Source: Antedon mediterranea (lineage: Eukaryota > Echinodermata > Crinoidea > Comatulida > Antedonidae). Taken from it: 64,000 nt of DNA. A model generated the notes under the pieces. That model saw nothing but the letters and a program-made list of their open reading frames with translations, was not told where the DNA came from and made no database searches. Of the stretch, positions 28,001 to 38,100 are shown in pieces. The DNA lies in assembly GCF_964355755.1 (NCBI RefSeq), contig NC_092674.1:24268001-24332000 (forward strand), written 5' to 3'. A program made the translations under genes and the position numbers. The stretch's first letter is position 1. Every line of letters starts with the position of its first letter.

Positions 28001-31000
28001 ACTCTAAAAGTAAGTGTGAAAAAAACATTTTACTTGTTTAGCTATCCAGAGGGAGAAATTAGGCCGATTGGATGGACTTAAAATAACATTTACTGTAGGC
28101 TGGGTGACTGAAAGACTTTGATGACTCTGTTCATCATTGCTCAACACTTGCAAGGAGAGAGTAATTCTTTTTTGAAAGCAAACGGCAAGCACTGTCACTG
28201 TAGCAGGAAAATAATTCTATTTTTTTTAGTTTTGAGCGAACACATAACCATGCCCAACATATCCCCCCCCCCATCCCCGCACAAACAAACATAGTATTAC
28301 ATTTCCTAATGTGACCAAGACGAAATGTACAACGAATTATATAAAATATGACCAGATTTTAAAATAAAATTATCTCTTCATTATTTACTACTTTAAAATG
28401 CGTATTTAAATTGATTACTGATTGTCAATGTCAATTAATTTAATAACACTGACAGCTTACCAATAATACTATATATAACACTAAAAAAAAAAGTGCATCC
28501 TACCTACCTTACCGCAGAAAATATTCAACTGTCAACGTTGAATACTTTGATTCACCACAAACTTCCAAATTAATGATAGCGATTTCCAAATTTATCTGTT
28601 CATCACACGCATCTCAAGACAAAAGCGAGGGGTAGATTTCATGCTGTTTGTTTTTATAATCTTTGTTTCTTACGGTTGTACATCTTCGCTATTTGTTTGT
28701 AACAGAGGTTTGAGTGTATTGGGTTAATTAAGCAGATACTCTGGCAACAAAGAGCAGTTAAGTAGCAGACGGCTTTACAGCATTCATAATTAATGTAGCA
28801 TAGTACTATAAACGTTGAATTAAGCTGCTCCTGTGGGTAGATACACTTATTTATTGTGTTTTCGTTTTGTTTTGCTATCATGGGGGTTTACTCCTATTAA
28901 TACTGTAAATATTTCAAAGAACTTTGGCCTTTTAAATTTCTTGTTGAAAACTTAGTGTAAACATTTTCGTGTCAAATGTTTGGAAGTGTTATATCTTTCT
29001 GATCGTTAGGACCTTGACTAGAGTAAACAAAGTTGCGTGCAACAAAGTGTACCTCGTGCAACGACGTTACATTTTGGTCCTCAACCCCTTTTTTTTCTCC
29101 TTATGAAATACCAAATGCTGAATCCCTTATTAAATGTTTTTGAAAATTTATTTTAACCATGCTGTTAATTTTGTACTTATTTTGGTCTTTATTTTGTGTG
29201 TGGAAAATAATTTTTTTTTTAAATAACCAAAAATGAAGTTATGCATTCAATAGTTTGTTTCAACTATTATGATGGTTTTTTTGTTTAGGAATGCAAGAAA
29301 ATTCAATTCTGCATGTTTTCCATTGTTTACCAAATGCTAGAAAAACGGCAAATGTGCAAGCTCATTATAAATTTTACAGCTTGGCTTTGTATGAAATATT
29401 TAAAATGAGTTAGAAATTTAAAAAAAAAACGTTATGGTACTGTACAATTGGATCCACAGCTAATTTACAGCTATTACCACAGTATTGTTAAGAAATGATT
29501 ACCGTAATTACCCAGTTTTCCACCCATGTCCCCAGAAATTCAAGTTCTAGAAGCACCCTGAGTGTAATCCTCATATGATGATGATATGATGAAGTATTGG
29601 TCATCTTGACCAATTCTTAAGGAAATTTCATTAAAAAAATTATGGCCATTAAAATGTGGGGTTGGGGGAGGGGCTATAATTTATGCTATTCATGCTATAA
29701 TTTATAGAGAAAATATTTAATAATTTTACCAGACTTACTGTATTAGGAAAAATCTTTAGCAATTGAATGTAGGTTTACAATGATAATATGCATCTAATTA
29801 TTCTGAATTAAAACATAAAGTATTAATTTAAAGAAAAGAATATAGAAACTTACTGTACCATTAGCTGGAGCAATTAATATCATAATGTTCCTGATAGACT
29901 GTTAGCTGTTAAATGCAATTGTTCATAGTTAATTGAAAAATAATTGTTAATTGTCATACAGCAGTTGTATAGAGTAATAATTTATGAGTGATAGAGAATT
30001 TTAGTTGTATTGTCACATAAGGGGACAGGTGATTGTGACATTGAAATTGATAAATATGAAATTCTATCTTACTCTAATTTGTAAAGCTCTGATACTTTTG
30101 ACTTGGTGTTTTTGAATGACAGTACAGTATATAAAGCTAACATCTATTATAACACTGTAGTAAACAATAGATGCCAGGCACTTTCCAAAGTGTGGCATAT
30201 GATGATGTACTGTACATTGTGGAAATTGCATCACCAATGCATCGCCTTTAGTTAAAACTAAAAAGTAAACTAGTAGTAGGGCTAGAGTATAAATCATGTG
30301 TTTGGGATGCTTTGTTTTATCCAAAACAGTCACTGGAAATATTGAATCTTTAGCGGTAGTAAGGGCATGTGGACGTTGGATTGTGAGATCATGGGTTCAA
30401 ATCCAACACTCACTGCATTACTTGCTAAGTAAATGGGTACCTGGTAAGGTCAATACACAACTTGCGCTGATTAGTACAGTAGCTGCATTATGGGAGTATG
30501 TTTCCATCTGAATTTGATCAAAAAATGACAGGGGTAATTTTATAATTTATCGTCTTATTTAAGGCTAAAGCTTGGTTCCCACTAGAACGTAACGCAAGGA
30601 CGTAAACGCAACGCAAGCGTTTTAACCAATGACAAGCGAAGTTATAGACAGTTAGCAATCACAAGAAGCGAATAAGCCATCGCTTGTGATTGGTCAATTC
30701 ACTTGCGTTGTGTTACGTCCTTGTGTTGCGTCGCTAGTGGGAACCACGCTTTAGGGAGTGGAGTTAAAAGAGTTGCAGTACAACCCTGGCACTAGGAGGA
30801 TTGAACCCTGGACCTTGGGTTTGGAAGGCAAGCATGTTAACCACCAAGCTACAGCTCCACTACCAATTAATAATATGTACATCGTTTATAGGTTTTACAA
30901 CATTAGGCGCTTTATAAATCCAGGATATTATTATATTATAGACAGGAGATCGATTGAAATATTGAGAAATTCCTGCGATTATCAGTACTAGACTTTAGAG

Positions 31001-31134
31001 TCCTGCCAATATTTCAAATCAAAAAATCAACATAAAGGGTATTCAATCACAATGTTTTTGTTTTTCAGGATGATTTTCTTGAGGGTGAAGTTGTTGAGAC
31101 TTCATCTGGATCTAAAGGGATGGCAGTGGCATAA
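25025..31134 (+). CDS. DPH3, CSL-type zinc finger protein of diphthamide biosynthesis
   Basis: Three exons join in phase: 25025-25132 (36 codons), 25595-25669 (25 codons) and 31069-31134 (21 codons plus TAA). The product has 82 aa, the usual length of animal DPH3. The protein starts [17 protein letters not shown], and the zinc ligands are visible as PCPCGD (Cys26, Cys28) and CPSC (Cys48, Cys51). [20 protein letters not shown] is a near-perfect CSL zinc-finger signature. DPH3 is the small cytosolic electron donor to the DPH1/DPH2 radical enzyme in the first step of diphthamide synthesis on elongation factor 2, and also supports Elongator-dependent tRNA modification. All junctions are GT-AG. 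Intron 1 is 462 bp; intron 2 is 5.4 kb and full of mobile elements. The C-terminal tail after [10 protein letters not shown] is divergent, as is usual in this family. Confidence 0.97.
25190..25345. repeat. CTAG/AGGCCT-rich tract in DPH3 intron 1
   Basis: Dense runs of TAGGCCTA, CTAGC and CTAGGG variants. A similar tract occurs at 42990-43210. It is low-complexity palindromic sequence without coding content. Confidence 0.7.
25890..26216. mobile_element. Fold-back MITE with TAA target duplication
   Basis: 327 bp. The arms are nearly perfect inverted repeats of about 55 bp, beginning TGCACTTGTCAATTG and including CCCACTATACGACCCCCGGG. TAA flanks both ends (25887-25889 and 26217-26219). The interior is built of TGACGCAC motifs in both orientations. 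A 3-bp TAA duplication suits PIF/Harbinger-type elements; that class is an inference because no transposase is present. Confidence 0.85.
26245..26450 (-). mobile_element. tRNA-derived SINE-like copy (minus)
   Basis: Read on the minus strand it contains GGAAACATA-type, GCTGCATTATGGG and TGGTGCGG blocks shared with the plus-strand copy at 30345-30515. It is probably a degraded SINE of the same family. Confidence 0.5.
26492..27120. mobile_element. Non-autonomous DNA element, family D copy 1
   Basis: 629 bp, highly similar to 46652-47249. The terminal inverted repeats begin AAGGCCCATTCCCTACG and, read inward from the right, AAGACCCCTTCCCTGC. A TA target duplication is present at 26490-26491 and 27121-27122. 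It contains a CTAGGCCTAC-rich patch. No protein is encoded. Confidence 0.88.
27183..27536. mobile_element. Interleaved fold-back element (A-B-A'-B')
   Basis: Two inverted-repeat pairs overlap in order. A (about 27183-27248) is the reverse complement of A' (about 27358-27423), and B (about 27249-27357) is the reverse complement of B' (about 27430-27536). The whole is flanked by GGATAC on both sides (27177-27182 and 27537-27542), which could be a 6-bp target duplication. It is non-coding. Confidence 0.75.
30345..30515 (+). mobile_element. tRNA-derived SINE-like copy (plus)
   Basis: Contains a polymerase III B-box-like GGGTTCAAATCC preceded by an A-box-like GCGGTAGTAAGGGC, followed by GGGTACCTGG and GCTGCATTATGGGAG blocks found again, reversed, at 26245-26450. 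It cannot be folded into a functional tRNA by eye. Confidence 0.6.
30568..30751. mobile_element. Fold-back MITE with TA target duplication
   Basis: 184 bp. The ends are AAGCTTGGTTCCCACTAG and its inverted partner CTAGTGGGAACCACGCTT, with TA at 30566-30567 and 30752-30753. The inner arms carry ACGCAAGGACGTAA and TTACGTCCTTGTGT, so most of the element can form one long hairpin. Confidence 0.85.
30765..30865 (-). mobile_element. tRNA-like SINE head (minus)
   Basis: On the minus strand it shows A-box-like TAGCTTGGTGGTTAACATG and B-box-like CAGGGTTCAATCCTCC at tRNA spacing. No complete acceptor stem was found, so it is more likely a tRNA-derived SINE or pseudo-tRNA than a working tRNA gene. Confidence 0.55.
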
Positions 31135-31289
31135 CGAAGCAAAGAAGTCTGCTAGAAATTAGATAAAGGAGGTCACCCAAAGATTTACGATTGTGTGCTT
31201 ATGTCTTGGAGATTGACCAGCTGGAGACTGACCATTGGAAATTAGACTGTAATGATGAAGGTTGATGCAGATGTTGTATGCCAGCAATT

Positions 31290-31469
31290 GGAAGATGGCC
31301 AGAAGAGTCATGAATGCTGGATTGTCTGATCATTGGAAGACGACCATAAGAGCCATGAATGCTGGATTGTCTGATCATTGGAAGATGACCAGAAGAGTCA
31401 TGAATGCTGGATTGTCTGATCATTGGAAGACGACCATAAGAGCCATGAATGCTGGATTGTCCAATCATT
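31290..31469. repeat. 45-bp tandem repeat, four units, in probable DPH3 3' UTR
   Basis: Four contiguous 45-bp units start at 31290, 31335, 31380 and 31425. Units 1 and 3 share GGCCAGAAG/GACCAGAAG, while units 2 and 4 share GACGACCATAAGAGCC, so the array is a duplicated 90-bp dimer. It begins about 155 bp after the DPH3 stop codon. The 45-bp period keeps frames open on both strands, which explains open reading frames here that are not genes. Confidence 0.95.
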
Positions 31470-32155
31470 GGAAGGGTTGATAGAGAACCCTTGAGAGGGC
31501 ATCAATTATGTACAGAGCTATAACACAAAATGCTACAAACATTTTACAACTAATTATAAATGTATTTATTATTTATTGTAGCATGTTCAAAACCGGTTTA
31601 TAAAATTTTTAGTCAACGCGTTTCTTGTGGAACGAAAATACTGTTCTTTCAAAATACGATATTTAAATCCGTATTGCTAAGTAGAAACGGGCCCTAATTT
31701 ATTAAATTCATCTTTAAACTCTGACCTCTGATTTACCTTTTGACAGGTGTGATTTTCCTAAATTGTCAATGTCAAAGTGTCAATATGTAAATAAATAATA
31801 CACTCAATTGGGACAGGTGTCATTATGTAAATATTCCATATGTTTTATGATGACATATTAAAAGAATAAATCCTTTGTAGTAGTTGCAATAGTCTATTTT
31901 GAAGCTAAGGTTCAAAAGGCCATTAAATGATAAATCATCATTTAAAGTATCAATATATTTTGAAATAAACAGTTTATTCGGCTGCGCTATGCAGCAGAAA
32001 CATACCCTTTTCTCTAGTATTTCTTTAATAAGAGTGCCCTACTGTAATGGATGTCTTGTCCATAGTCTGACATTGCAGCTGAAATATAGGTGTGACACAC
32101 TGTGTGCCAGTTTTATTACAACCAAAATTCAGATTAATCGTAGTTTAGATCCTAG

Positions 32156-32501
32156 ATTACAGACTACTACTAATTAGATGTTTTGCCCTACTCTGACGTA
32201 ATTTGTACTTTATACTAAGTACATTTTAAGAATACTTGCGAAAAAATTTGCATGTAGTTTTCAGGTGGGACTCGAACCCACGACCTCCAGATCACTAGCC
32301 TGGCGTTCATACCTCTTGACCACCGAGCTTGCGCTGATGGCTAGTGGTTAGATTCGAGCCCAAGTTAGCAGCGGGTACTACCCCAAAAGGATTGTAATTG
32401 TAGCTAAAATGTACTTAGTATAAAGTACAAATTACGTCAGAGTAGGGCAAAACATCTAATTACTCAACTCCCTGACGAAAAACTACAATTACAGACTACT
32501 A
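32156..32501 (-). mobile_element. tRNA-derived element with inverted arms and 14-bp target duplication
   Basis: The insert 32170-32487 is bounded by the direct repeat ATTACAGACTACTA (32156-32169 and 32488-32501). On the minus strand the centre (about 32268-32340) has A-box-like GCTCGGTGGTCAAGAGG and B-box-like GGGTTCGAGTCCCACC at tRNA spacing. The insert also carries perfect 58-bp inverted arms at 32171-32228 and 32405-32462. The target duplication points to retrotransposition, as for a SINE. The inverted arms are not a normal SINE feature. Confidence 0.8.
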
Positions 32502-33530
32502 ATTGTATTATTTTTAATCATACTTTACTGCAGTGGGTCTATTGTTTATTCCAACATACTTGCAAAAGGACAGTCCTGTGACACAACCAATCATCAAGGA
32601 GTACATTTTTAGTGTAATATGATTATGTATTCAAGTTTTTGGAAATTATATTAGTAGGTTAGAGGTCCTTCATTGTGGAGGTTTTAATTGCTCAATTATA
32701 CAATTTTGAGTTAGTGTGGTTTAGGTAGTTTTAATATTACAAATAAGGATCTTTACACATGAACACAAATAATAAACTGAATTTGAAAATACAGTATCTT
32801 AAATTTCAATGGAGTTGCAGCCCATCATTGAATATAGCCATTGGTTACTTTAATTTTATTCATCAAATCATTTGTAATTAAAAATTGTTTACTATTTTAA
32901 AATTGTATTAATGATATTTTACAGCTCTATGAAACATGATTGTGGTTTTAAGTTGGATTACAATATAGAAAAATATAGTACCCTTTGTTTATTAGCATGT
33001 GCAAACTCATAAACTAATGTACAGGGTTGTATAAAGTGTCAATAAGATTTTATATATTACATTATATTATAATAAAACATAAAATGAATGATAATGTGTG
33101 AAATTTGTTTAGTACAATGAGTATTAAAAAAGCTTATAATTCCTGTCAATATTTGTATAATTATTTCAGATCGGTCAAAAGTATTCCATTGACAACCTAA
33201 ATTTAAGTTTCAATATTAACCATTTGAGTTGTTTTGCAGTTGTCAATACCATGTTTATTCTCATTCTTTATTGCCAATCAAAACAACAACAAACAAACAA
33301 CTACAGTAAGTGGCCGTAAACACAAAAGGGCACTAAATTCCTATGACGAGCCCGTGAATCCTCTTAACAAGTAGCACATAAAGATACAATTTAGCATTTC
33401 AATAAATATATCAGAAAATATCCACACAAGAAAAAATAAAAAAACATTCATAAAAATACAAAAACAAGCAGAAAAGTAAAACAACTTTACAAACATCTTC
33501 ATGGTTTTCTACTCTTACTCTCTCCACCCT

Positions 33531-33764
33531 CTATTCTCCAGCCTGTTTCTTCTTTGTTTTTATTTCTTTTATTCCAGTCCACTCCGGCAGCGCTTGTCTG
33601 CTTAATATTCTTAATACTGTCACTTGCACCGATGAAGGGCTAGTGTTGGCCAAAAGCTCTGACAATTTTTCTAGCTGTTTTACTTTATCGTTTTGATTTA
33701 GCTTTTTGCTTATTTTATTTTGTATATATCCATTGAGATCCAGCCACTGATATCCACAGTACAT
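33531..33764 (-). CDS. Unrecognised 77-codon open frame, possible terminal exon
   Basis: It starts at a true ATG and encodes a lysine-rich protein with a helical middle part (KQLEKLSELLANTSPSS, VLRILSRQALPEW) and a basic tail ending KTKKKQAGE. A possible splice acceptor (GATATCAG) lies a few codons after the ATG, so it could instead be the last exon of a minus-strand gene. No matching upstream exon was found in the 1.3 kb before TMEM185. I do not recognise the family, and it may be chance or a transposon remnant. Confidence 0.22.
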   Translation of the reverse strand: MYCGYQWLDLNGYIQNKISKKLNQNDKVKQLEKLSELLANTSPSSVQVTVLRILSRQALPEWTGIKEIKTKKKQAGE

Positions 33765-33978
33765 TTTTCAGTAATTTTTACTGATTTATAGTTATTTCAC
33801 AGATATAATTGATGACATCATACCAGAAAATAAGAGGATAAGTGACAGGGAAATGTTTAAACAAAATCGTACTGTATACTGTATTGGCTGCTAAAGTATT
33901 ATCCTAGTGCACTTCTATATCCTTGCGTGGCAGCAGCGCATCTGCTGAAAGTCTTTCAGAGGCATAAAGATCTGTCTA

Positions 33979-34050
33979 AGATCTGTCAACACTATCAACA
34001 AAATGTAACGTTTTTTTTGTGAAACTAGTTTGATTGTGTGGACAGAACTT
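33979..34050. mobile_element. MITE family A, internally deleted fragment
   Basis: The ends AGATCTGTCAACACTATC and AACTAGTTTGATTGTG match the family, but nearly all of the centre is missing. Confidence 0.6.
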
Positions 34051-34330
34051 AATACACAACGTTGGATCAATTTTGCTAATTTACTTTTTATAGAGAAATT
34101 AAAAACATTCTTTAATTTTCATTTTTATTATCATCAGTATGCAAATACATTATTTATTACACTGATCTAATTATGTAGTATTTTTATAAACCAACAGTTT
34201 GTACATCATGAAGTCTACCTGTAGTCTACCACCAACCAACTCAGGAGAGCATTGTAATCACTACAGGTAAATCTCTTGAATATGTACACCTCCATCCTAA
34301 CATTTAGACCATCTTTATGTCCACATTACT

Positions 34331-34447
34331 AAAGCTCAGTCTACACTATCAAACTTTATGTGACAACAAATGTGATGTCATTTCACTACCATATTTGGGT
34401 ACATCACACATTTTTTTGTCAAACTAGTTTGATAGTGTAGACAGCTT
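34331..34447. mobile_element. MITE family A copy, shortened
   Basis: Starts AAAGCTCAGTCTACACTATC and ends AACTAGTTTGATAGTG plus TAGACAGCTT. The central TATATGGACATGATGATG block is deleted. Confidence 0.8.
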
Positions 34448-35111
34448 AATTCATTGGAAGTGACTATTCCGACCGTCAACCCTACGTCTACATTTTAGAT
34501 ATCTGCCGATAGACAACAGGACGAAGGTGCACAGCCGACATTGCTGATAAAATAAAAGGCATTAGACAAGCAGTTTTGATTGTGCCTTCAACCAAATATT
34601 GACCATCCTTATATAAAACTATAAAATTACATTTGACGGTTGACTGTGCTGATAGCCTCCATTGAACATTCAATTTTTCAGTGTGATATTGCTATAAAAG
34701 AGGCATAACAAACTACAAACCAAGCAACTCCAGCTTTATCTTTATGAGGTACATCTGTGTTTACTAATTATTTATTACTATAGAATATTGATAATACCTT
34801 GGTAAGTACTTTAACACGATGAATACATTTAATACATTTTTTATTCGTTTGAATTTCCCAATTATTACACTTCAATATTAGATTTTTATGGGTTGTCTGT
34901 ATGTCCAATTGCTTACAGTATTCTTTCATGTTTGGGAGTGAAATATTTGCATGAGCTGCGTGCCATAGCCTCAACGTTGTCCAGCCTCGGGCACATGATC
35001 TATCCATACATCTTGCTCTTCGAGTCAGTTTCCTGATTATGTAACACTTCAATTTCCATGAAAAAAATCCAGAATTTAATGATCGACAAAAAATTCTATT
35101 TTCAAAATGCG

Positions 35112-38100
35112 TTAATCTGGCATATCAATAGTTGCAGGCATAACATGTTTTCCAGAGGATGTATTGATAATTATCGGAGTTGGTGCTGGTGTTGGAAGCG
35201 TACGCACAGGGATCTGCTCCGTCTCTGGTGGGATATCCACTGGATGTAAAGTATATGTTATGTTTCCGTATTCTTGCAAGCATGGGCATACCTCTAATAA
35301 AAATGAGCAGAAATCCTTGCGAATCCCAAACCACCCTGAAAAATAAAATTGAAAGTGAAAGGACTCAGAAACTGAGTGAAGTACATAGCAAAGTGAAAAT
35401 TCGGGAAGAGAGAGAGAGCTCACTACTTGATATTTCAGCCCATAAAATAATACAGATTTTATTTGTGAAGTTATCAATGAACCGATTTTCTTGAAATTCA
35501 ATAGGCATGTTCAGTAAAGTATATTCAGGATAACTTGCTGTTAATATTGGATTTCACGCTGATTTTGATTTTTTTTGTATGAGACAAAAAGTATGATTGC
35601 ACGATCCTTAAATAGTATGTACTATTGTAGGCCATGTGACCCACAATCTGCCAATCAAATGACAAGAATCTATTTATTTATATACTTACATTGGTTGTTT
35701 CCTCGCTGACCAAACGATGTAGGTAATAATACAACAAGAGATAAATAGAGTGGCGAAAAGATTGCTGGTAAGGGGTAATCATTAACACCTTCTAACCAAT
35801 TTACAAAAAGAATCTGCAAAAGTGAAAAAAAAAACAAAAACAAAATGTATTCAATCAATAACAGTCAATCAAACTTGCACGCTCTCACCTACAATTTTGC
35901 TCTTTTCACCAATCTTAAGTTTTGTTTTAAAATTATCCAAATTATGATGTTTATCATACCACAACATAAAAATCAATCTTTTTTGGGAGTATCAAACCAG
36001 GCATGTTTTGGCCGTGGTCATTTAACGCCGGGACAACAATGATTTTCAAGGGTGGTGGCGGGGTTAGGGACATGGGGTTGGGGGCTGTGTTGTAATAGGG
36101 AAGTCTCAAGCCAGCAGTAACCTCAAAATTGTAAATTATGTTAACCTAAATAAATATATTTGATAAATACTCACTTCAAAAGTAAGTAGAGGTACTACTA
36201 GAGTAGCTCGGGCAAACGCAGCCATCATGTGGGCCCGTCTCTGCTCTGGCATTGTCTCAGTAGCCCTAAAGATAAGTATGGACCATATAACATCTACCAT
36301 ACACAGAAGACCCATTAAGATCCACATCGGTATAAAAACAATCTAAATAAAGCAAAAACAATTTAAAGCAAAAAACAAAAGCAGAACTTATTACCTCTAG
36401 TTCCTGTCCCCAACTTAATCAAATATTGGAGCTTCATATTTTACTTTTTTTTACAGTATATTTACTATATTTATTATTTTTTTATTTTTTGTAAGTAATT
36501 TGATTATGTACCACAACTTCAATGTTCAATCTTTCAAATTAAAAGTTACGATGTTTATTTACAATAAATTGTAGAATTGTTGTTTTTGTTATTGAGCACC
36601 ATAAAAAAAATGTAAAAATAATCAAATAATAGTCTTAAAGTTAAACTAACACTTTTTATTTGGCCTAAATTAATATTTTAGAATATACTGTACAATAATA
36701 CATCCTTTGTAAACAAATATTTGTTATAATATTTTATATTAATTTTTCTGTAATTATAAATCCATTGACTTACTGCCCAACTCCAAGTGATGAACATATC
36801 AAGTTTTAATGAAATAAACACAAACTGAAGTATATTTATTGAACAAATGGTCTCAAACTGAAAAACAAGACACAAAATTATATATAAATATTACAGTTTG
36901 TTTGTTCTCTTGATATCAATGAATGATAAAATAAGAAAGCAAATAATTTGGTTTAAAATACAGAAATACAAAACCTGTGTATTATTAAAAAAAAAACAAA
37001 AAAAAAAACCCCAAAAATAAAAAAAGAACATGGCCACTTTTTAGTTCTGGCATATCTGGGTCCGTTCAGACTGACTTTACCCTGGTAAGTTGGTTTCATA
37101 GACAAATTATCGGTAATTATGGTGGATAAGTGTGGGTAAAAGAGAGGGCAACATTGATTAACTTTTTTGGGAAATTTCTTTCTTCAGAAATATTAGGAGT
37201 CTAAATGTTTTAATGTATGAAACTGGGAATTGTAGGCTATTAAAACTGAATTCAAGTTGACAATTTGTTCATTTTTAAAAAAATAATAAGTTGTACACAC
37301 ATTTTATGATTGGTCAGATGTTTGCCCTAATCTGATGTGATTGCACTTTGTACATATTTAGTCAGAGTCTCTGGTGGGACTCGGACCCACAACCTCCAGA
37401 TCACTAGCCTGGCGTTCATACACATAGACCACTGATCTTGCACTGATGGCTAGGGTTAGATTCACACCCAAGAAGGCAACAGGTACTGTCCCAACACAAT
37501 AACTGTTTTAAATAACTACCTGTACTGCAAAGTAGCTTTGCGTTAGGGAGTTAATTAATTGGTTAGATGTTATTTTAACATTTATATAGTATACCAAATT
37601 TTATCAGTGGCCAATGCATGGGAATTTAAATTAAAATTGTATGTAGCACCTTCTATGTTATAATAACTCAAAATATTCATGAAAAACGCCCTCTATGTTT
37701 ATTTTTTCGCTGAATTGAGTTTGGTTTTCCTGTACTACCTCAAACATAAAATACAAATAATCATAGGCATAGGCTCTTTATGCTGAAATTAATTAAATGT
37801 GAAGTACTAGGCTATTTTACCTCCCAAAACAGGCAAGTTAATTTCAAAATAATGTTTTTGTGAATATTTGTAATGGATGCGTGAGATTGAGAAATAGCTA
37901 TGTATGCGTGAGGCATAACAAATCGGTCCTCATGCATGAAACTCTCGCATTATGCGTGAGAGTTGGCAGGTATATACATGCAATATACTTTTCATTTTTT
38001 TTTCTGCATACCTCAAGACCCCTATCATGTTTAAAACCCCAGACACAAGCTGCTATTGATATAGGTGCCGTCATGAACAACGGCATAAAGACCACCAGCC

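Larger units (their letters stand above)
31135..35111. other. Region between DPH3 and TMEM185 stop codons (convergent)
   Basis: The DPH3 3' UTR should begin here; AATAAA hexamers occur at 31790-31795 and 31865-31870. The TMEM185 3' UTR lies at the right end, with TTTATT (AATAAA on the minus strand) at 34771-34776. Between them are a 45-bp tandem repeat, a tRNA-like inverted-arm element (32170-32487), an unrecognised open frame at 33531-33764, and a MITE family A copy plus a fragment. The reading frame around 34768-35052 starts at a non-ATG codon within the TMEM185 3' UTR and is not supported. Confidence 0.55.

Noticed and set aside
30765-30865. Functional tRNA gene on the minus strand
   Set aside because: Box-like motifs fit a tRNA, but no full cloverleaf could be drawn; a SINE or pseudo-tRNA is more likely.
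31199-31480. Repetitive open frames on both strands
   Set aside because: They are a by-product of the 45-bp tandem repeat in the probable DPH3 3' UTR.
32268-32340. Functional tRNA gene
   Set aside because: A- and B-box-like sequences are present, but a complete acceptor stem is not, and the sequence is inside a repeated element with a target duplication.
34768-35052. 94-codon minus-strand frame just after TMEM185
   Set aside because: It starts at a non-ATG codon within the TMEM185 3' region. An extension to a second frame at 34488-34673 could be built but gave no recognisable protein and no further exon in phase.
35112-35501. Overlapping plus-strand frames and an extended minus-strand frame at the last TMEM185 exon
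   Set aside because: They are shadows of the real exon 35112-35335; the extension to 35501 reads into the intron.
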